A stretch of DNA of 31,959 nucleotides from a virus. Numbering within the stretch: the first letter of the stretch is position 1; each line of letters begins with the position of its first letter. Of this stretch, positions 27,628 to 31,959 are shown in pieces. The stretch covers positions 1 through 31,959 of IMG/VR virus record IMGVR_UViG_3300022602_000286. One strand, 5' to 3'. The notes below the pieces were generated by a model. That model saw only the letters and a list, made by a program, of their open reading frames with translations, did no database searches and was not told the origin of the DNA. The translations under genes were made by a program, and so were the position numbers.

Positions 27628-30206
27628 TTTTTAACTCCCGCTATTTTAAGAATTTTAGTTAATTCGTCGGACTCATTCATACCACCAAACTGACTCATCA
27701 TGCCCTTCATCATGTCCTGTGGATTCATTTGACCGCCTGGAAATTTTACATTTTGATTAGGCATTTGGCCTTGCATCTTGCCCATCATACCGCCCATCAT
27801 ACCTTTGATTTTGTCTCCCATCTGATCTGGATTATTCATATCAAAATCTTGACCGCCAAAGCTAATCTTAGGCATCTGTTTCATTGCATCATCATAACTA
27901 GCAGGTTTACCGTTAATAGTGCCACTGCTTGTATTGCTACGTGTTACTTTAGCATCTGGATGACTTTGTAGATATTTGTCTAACATACCATCAACATCTG
28001 CACCTTGATGCTTGTCCATGAATTGTTGCATCATGTTAGAAAAGTCTTGTTCGTCATTGCCTGCTTCATCAACTTCAGCATGGTGATGTCCGTGTGCTAA
28101 ATGTTTAATACGGCTAAGTTCATCATGTCCGTGTTCGCTAGGATCCATTTTATCGATTAGATGAAACACATGTTCTAAATCTTGTTCGGTTGCGTTGGGA
28201 AATTCACCATCTTTGAAATCTTTTGCAATTTTGGTTTTGCAACGAGTTCCACCAATTGTGAAATTCTTAGCTTCGCGATTCCAAAAACCAGCAATGCTCT
28301 TGAGCATTTGTTCTACACCGTTTTCATGGTTACCTTCGTCATCCATGTCGCCAAATCCACATTCCATAGGTGCGATACCACACTCTCGCATAGCATCATG
28401 CAATGTCATAGTTTTGTGACCAAAATCCATCATTGTTTCTAATGTAGCACCACATTCTTTAGCTCTGATAAACTTTGCTTTTAATTTAGCATTGTTTATG
28501 CTTTCAGCAACTGGTGCCGCTGGTGGTGCGCCTGGTGCTCCTGGAGGCATTTCTCCTGCTGGAGCTGGTGGTGCTCCTGGTGCGCCTGCCGGAGCCGCTC
28601 CTGCGTCTGGTGCTGGCGGTACAGCTTCTGGCGGAGGAGCTAATGGTGCCTCTGGTGGAGGAGCTTGTTCACCGCCTGTTGGGGCATCACCACCATCGCC
28701 TTTGAAATCTAGTTGCGGAAGAATTCTTGAAAGTTCCATGTCATCTTTCGCCATAGCATTTAGTTCTTGTTGTATAGCACCACGGGCGTCTAAATCTGGA
28801 TCGATATCTTTCATCTTTTCTAAAAATTCTGGATCATCTATTATACCTTTTAGGCTGTCTATAATATTGATTCCATTAGGGCCGCCTTTTAATTCAGTCT
28901 TCATTATTTCATTAAACTTATCTATAGCACTCTGCTGAGTGGCTTTGTTAGGACTGAATAATGTGTTTTCTCCGTCTTGACTTTCTTCATCTTCATTAAC
29001 AATGCTATCTAAGAAAGATTCAATATAACTTTCTTCTGTAGTTTTCTTTTTGTTCTTCATAGCATTGCTTAACAATTTAGAACCTTTATCTGCTTTGTTA
29101 AATTCTTTAGCAACACTTTGTTTCATTCCAACTTTCTTAGCAAAGTTGGGATCATGTGCGGCCGCGGCCATTAGTCTTGCTTGCGGTTCGCTTACACTTT
29201 TTTCTGCTAAAAGGTCATCTGGAGATAATTCTTTAACTGGAATATTTTCTCCGATTAAACGATAGATATAAGGAAATGCTGTTTTCAAATCTTCGTTAAA
29301 TGTGCGAACTGTTAGTCGATCAATCCAATCGTTGAGAACATCTTCTGGAATTTCTTTATTTTCTTTCTCTGTAAAAGATTCTGCAAACTGAGTATAGTAT
29401 GTAGGACGTTGTAGATTATGAACTTCTTTTTTCACGGCATCGATTCTTTTAGCTACTTGCTGATTAATATCGTCCATGGCCTCTGATAATGTATCGTTAC
29501 GTCCTACATAATTCTTAAACTTGCGTAATTGAGCTAATTCTTCACTTAGACTAGTAATATGTTGTCCAATCGGATCATAAGGATTGCCGCCAGCTTTGAT
29601 ATGTTCTGCCAAAGCACGGGCACCATTTAGGTGTTTATATGGATAACGGAAACGTTCACCTTGTGCATTTTCAATATAGATATTTTCAATATGCATTGTT
29701 CTGCCAGCGGCAATATCTGTATTAATTGGTTGACTATGTTTAACAACTAATCTTGCCTCGCCTAAATCTTGGTAGCTCATGCGAGCCGTGCCAAACATTT
29801 TATTTTCCATCATTGGTTCCATAGTTTCTTCCTTGCGTTTCGCTTGAAATTCGTAATCACGTTTATCTAGGTTATTTTTGCCTATATTTTGTACATCAAA
29901 ATTTAACAAACGATCTTTAGCAAATTGTCTAAAACTACGAATAAATCTAAAAGCACTAGGATGCTGACTATCTGCTAAATCTCCACTTATTTGTACAACG
30001 ATTCCGTCGTCTTCGTCCAGGGTAATAGCAACTGTGCCAAGGGCTCTACCATTATCCTTATATTCAAATTCAAAAAAACGAGCGTTAGGAACGTCGCTTT
30101 TCTTACTAAGAACTTTGGCGTTTTCGTCACCAATTTTTATGTTAGGAAAGCGTGATTCGATCTTTCCATACAAGTCTAGTGCTATTTTATCTAAATTCGT
30201 GTTCAT
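27624..30206 (-). CDS. Large late protein, probably virion-associated (860 aa)
   Basis: The N-terminal 130 residues form an alpha/beta domain (IALDLYGKIESRFPNIKIGD; VAITLDEDDGIVVQISGDL). The centre is helical and charged. At about residues 515-575 is a Pro/Ala/Gly hinge (EQAPPPEAPLAPPPEAVPPA). A His/Cys-containing helical domain follows (CGATLETMMDFGHKTMTLHD; HLAHGHHHAEVDEAGNDEQD), then a Met/Gly/Gln-rich tail. The C-terminus DELTKILKIAGVKK carries the motif shared with the proteins at 1521 and 26779. It lies directly after the terminase gene and has its own late promoter 4 nt from the ATG and no Shine-Dalgarno. Function is unknown; an internal head or neck protein is plausible. Confidence 0.75.
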   Translation of the reverse strand: MNTNLDKIALDLYGKIESRFPNIKIGDENAKVLSKKSDVPNARFFEFEYKDNGRALGTVAITLDEDDGIVVQISGDLADSQHPSAFRFIRSFRQFAKDRLLNFDVQNIGKNNLDKRDYEFQAKRKEETMEPMMENKMFGTARMSYQDLGEARLVVKHSQPINTDIAAGRTMHIENIYIENAQGERFRYPYKHLNGARALAEHIKAGGNPYDPIGQHITSLSEELAQLRKFKNYVGRNDTLSEAMDDINQQVAKRIDAVKKEVHNLQRPTYYTQFAESFTEKENKEIPEDVLNDWIDRLTVRTFNEDLKTAFPYIYRLIGENIPVKELSPDDLLAEKSVSEPQARLMAAAAHDPNFAKKVGMKQSVAKEFNKADKGSKLLSNAMKNKKKTTEESYIESFLDSIVNEDEESQDGENTLFSPNKATQQSAIDKFNEIMKTELKGGPNGINIIDSLKGIIDDPEFLEKMKDIDPDLDARGAIQQELNAMAKDDMELSRILPQLDFKGDGGDAPTGGEQAPPPEAPLAPPPEAVPPAPDAGAAPAGAPGAPPAPAGEMPPGAPGAPPAAPVAESINNAKLKAKFIRAKECGATLETMMDFGHKTMTLHDAMRECGIAPMECGFGDMDDEGNHENGVEQMLKSIAGFWNREAKNFTIGGTRCKTKIAKDFKDGEFPNATEQDLEHVFHLIDKMDPSEHGHDELSRIKHLAHGHHHAEVDEAGNDEQDFSNMMQQFMDKHQGADVDGMLDKYLQSHPDAKVTRSNTSSGTINGKPASYDDAMKQMPKISFGGQDFDMNNPDQMGDKIKGMMGGMMGKMQGQMPNQNVKFPGGQMNPQDMMKGMMSQFGGMNESDELTKILKIAGVKK

Positions 30207-30210
30207 GTTA

Positions 30211-30218
30211 TATTTATC
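30211..30218 (-). promoter_or_regulatory. T4-type late promoter core GATAAATA
   Basis: Seven of eight match, with only TAAC between it and the ATG at 30206. It also overlaps the terminase stop codon (30217-30219). Confidence 0.75.
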
Positions 30219-31818
30219 ACATACCGGTTGATATAAAGATGGGCAGAGGTGGTATAAACTCTTCCTCCGTTATCCAGTCGCTGGTAACAGTTAGTCTGTC
30301 TAGTACTGTAGGATCCCATTCTGCTAATAATAATGCCATACGCACTATTAATAATAATGCAGAAACTAAGTCATCGTGCTGTCCTTCTTTTGCTGAAAAA
30401 CTGGTGCCTTTAGCAATATAAGTTTTAAGTTCTGAAATCAACGGACGACTATTTAAGGTCATTTTATCTTCTTCTATAAGATATTTTACCTTGGCACAAG
30501 TACTAATTTTATTGCCAAAAGTAGTGTTAAAACCTTTACGATATTTTTTGACATGTCCTTTTCTTAATGGTTCGCTTAAAAACAAGCCTGGAAAAGTTTC
30601 TTCACCCAAGTTATCAATGACTACTAAAGCACTTTCTCCCACTGTATTGTTTTCTACACTCCAGTAGATTTGATCAAAACTTTCCCCTAAAAGTTCATCT
30701 GCAATGTATTTTAGCACATCACGCAATATTTTAACCTGTTGCTGTATAGGAGTAATATTGTGCTGCCATTCGGCTACTTGTGTCATTGATGGCAATTCAA
30801 ATACTTCGATGGCGCCGAAATCTCCGCCAGTACCTAAACTAGGATCTAACGCTACAAGATATACATGACCTTTTTCAGGTTTTTTGTACCAGCGGACTTG
30901 CCCCATTCTAAATAAAGGATCACGCCCTATTAGTTCTGTTAGTTTTATACTATTAATTAATGTTTCATCAAAAACTAAAAATTCGCATCCATACTCACGA
31001 CGGAAACGTTCTTCCCCAATGCGTCCCATCTCAGTAGCTTTCCATGCATCATCTCTATCTGGATGTTCCCACCACTCTGCTTTGAATCCGTGGAATCCAT
31101 TACGTCCAGTACCATCTTGTTTTTCATTACCAAACTCATCAAATAGATCCTTACTTTCTTTCCAGATGATAGCAAACTCATCTTCGTCACTATTAGGTGT
31201 TGAAGTAATAATTGCTCGTCCACCAGTTGCTAGTGTTGGGCTGATCGAAGTCCAAAATTCTGTAGCAATATTAGGCTGAACGAACGCAAACTCGTCGCAG
31301 TATAATAAGGATATTGACATACCACGACCAGTATTGCCGGTAGTAGTAGCTGATACAATTCTTGAGCCGTTGTCAAATTCAATACTCCCTTTGTTATAGT
31401 TAACTACACCCGCACGTATGTAGTCAGGGCATAGTTCGTATCCGTAACGGATACGTTGCATAATTTCCTGTGAGCCTGTGTATTTGTGTGCGGCTACCAG
31501 AATAGTCTGATCTGGATGAAACATAGCATACCATAGTAAGTATGCTGATGCACACGTTGTTTTACCACTTTGCCTCGGTAACATGTTTATGTTAAAACGA
31601 TAATTATGATAAGCACTTAGTAAGCGTTCCTGATATTCGTAAGGTTCAAATTTTACCTTGCCTTGTACAGGATGCTGAATGTGAAAAAAGTTTTTTGCAA
31701 AGTGAAGGTACCCAGACGTTGGATCCATACACAGAGCCATATCCATGACTTCTTGTTCAGTGAACTTTTCTTTTGTATGCGCTTTTTTGGTTAAGACGCC
31801 GTCTAATGATTTTGCCAT
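30217..31818 (-). CDS. 17: Terminase large subunit gp17
   Basis: A 533-residue DNA-packaging motor. The ATPase part has Walker A LPRQSGKTT (80-88), Walker B LLYCDEFAF (171-179, D175/E176) and the coupling motif TSTPN (206-210). The nuclease part shows D325 in LVALDPSLGTGGD, E389 in YWSVENNTVGE and D482/D483 in GQHDDLVSALLL, matching T4 D401, E458 and D542. It is shorter than T4 gp17 (610), mainly at both ends. The late-promoter core GGTAAATA ends 5 nt before the ATG and no Shine-Dalgarno is visible, which suggests a leaderless mRNA. The gene upstream ends at a strong terminator. Confidence 0.95.
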   Translation of the reverse strand: MAKSLDGVLTKKAHTKEKFTEQEVMDMALCMDPTSGYLHFAKNFFHIQHPVQGKVKFEPYEYQERLLSAYHNYRFNINMLPRQSGKTTCASAYLLWYAMFHPDQTILVAAHKYTGSQEIMQRIRYGYELCPDYIRAGVVNYNKGSIEFDNGSRIVSATTTGNTGRGMSISLLYCDEFAFVQPNIATEFWTSISPTLATGGRAIITSTPNSDEDEFAIIWKESKDLFDEFGNEKQDGTGRNGFHGFKAEWWEHPDRDDAWKATEMGRIGEERFRREYGCEFLVFDETLINSIKLTELIGRDPLFRMGQVRWYKKPEKGHVYLVALDPSLGTGGDFGAIEVFELPSMTQVAEWQHNITPIQQQVKILRDVLKYIADELLGESFDQIYWSVENNTVGESALVVIDNLGEETFPGLFLSEPLRKGHVKKYRKGFNTTFGNKISTCAKVKYLIEEDKMTLNSRPLISELKTYIAKGTSFSAKEGQHDDLVSALLLIVRMALLLAEWDPTVLDRLTVTSDWITEEEFIPPLPIFISTGM

Positions 31819-31823
31819 AAATT

Positions 31824-31831
31824 TATTTACC
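31824..31831 (-). promoter_or_regulatory. T4-type late promoter core GGTAAATA
   Basis: Retains TAAATA and lies just after a terminator, 5 nt before the terminase ATG. The expected start site is the A of the ATG. Confidence 0.65.
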
Positions 31832-31832
31832 G

Positions 31833-31860
31833 AAAAAAATAGACCCCGGAGGGTCTATTT
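31833..31860 (-). terminator. Strong terminator before the terminase gene
   Basis: A perfect 10-bp stem (31837-31846 with 31851-31860) with a 4-nt loop, followed on the minus strand by a run of seven T. A smaller hairpin (GCACC/GGTGC, 31862-31879) precedes it. It ends transcription of the gene at the right edge. Confidence 0.9.
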
Positions 31861-31894
31861 GGCACCTTGGACAGGGTGCTAACTGCGACGAAAC

Positions 31895-31959
31895 TTAACC
31901 GTTTAATCTTTTGTTTAATGCTAGCATAGCATTTAATTCTTTACTTTCATTCATTTGTT
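31895..31959 (-). CDS. 3' end of an unidentified gene at the right edge
   Basis: An open frame enters from the right and ends with TAA at 31895-31897; the visible residues are QMNESKELNAMLALNKRLNG. NESKEL resembles NESDEL near the C-terminus of the 860-residue protein, so this may be another late virion protein, or the small terminase subunit that precedes gp17 in T4. Too little is visible to decide. Confidence 0.5.
   Translation of the reverse strand, partial: QMNESKELNAMLALNKRLNG

Noticed and set aside
28492-28938. 148-residue plus-strand ORF rich in Gly/Ala/Ser
   Set aside because: Antisense of the Pro/Ala hinge of the 860-residue protein, produced by GC-rich repeated codons.
1-31959. 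Insertion sequence, integrase or attachment sites
   Set aside because: No transposase, homing endonuclease or integrase motif was found, and the direct repeats seen (1380/2278) contain promoter elements, not terminal inverted repeats.
1-31959. CRISPR array
   Set aside because: No regularly spaced 24-40 bp repeats with unique spacers. The regular repeats found are in-frame protein repeats (96 bp and 12 bp).

Overview
The window looks like part of the genome of a T4-like contractile-tailed phage (myovirus), probably environmental and probably aquatic. The evidence is a set of T4 core genes recognisable by motif: terminase large subunit (gp17), single-stranded DNA-binding protein (gp32), UvsX recombinase, UvsW helicase, primase gp61 and helicase gp41. 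A UvsY-like mediator is possible. Many intergenic gaps carry copies of the T4 late-promoter core (NATAAATA or a close variant). The accessory genes (two 2OG-Fe(II) oxygenases, a NodU/CmcH carbamoyltransferase, a GNAT-like protein, Mtd-type fibre proteins) resemble those of marine and freshwater T4-like phages. The host cannot be named from this sequence. I see no tRNA, rRNA, CRISPR array, transposase or integrase.

Layout. Most genes lie on the minus strand and read from right to left. From the right edge: the end of an unidentified gene, a terminator, gp17, an 860-residue late protein and an Ala/Pro-rich protein with a peptidoglycan-binding-like repeat. Four tandem hairpins follow, then the replication and recombination block: gp32, a terminator-like hairpin, uvsX, an acidic protein, a UvsY-like protein, an SGNH-like protein, an unknown protein, uvsW, and a run of small overlapping genes. 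These include an oxygenase, a zinc-finger-like protein and a 189-residue protein carrying the DnaE polymerase signature motifs. After one plus-strand gene with overlapping divergent late promoters come a virion protein, primase, a 38-residue peptide, the carbamoyltransferase, gp41 and a GNAT-like protein. A tail-fibre/adhesin cluster ends in a 1572-residue repeat protein.

The left 3.9 kb is different: mostly plus-strand, with short genes and much structured non-coding DNA. It holds an AAA+ ATPase, twin stem-loops with the same loop sequence, a strong terminator, a duplicated promoter segment of about 71 bp, several tiny ORFs, a coiled-coil protein and another 2OG oxygenase.

The most notable signals are: (1) the miniature DnaE-like protein that keeps all three apparent catalytic aspartates; (2) a short helical C-terminal motif shared by three otherwise unrelated late proteins and perhaps a fourth; (3) twin stem-loops whose stems differ but still pair while the loop is conserved; (4) late-promoter cores only 4-5 nt from the start codon, implying leaderless mRNAs; (5) the duplicated promoter segment; (6) a hairpin array in front of gp32.
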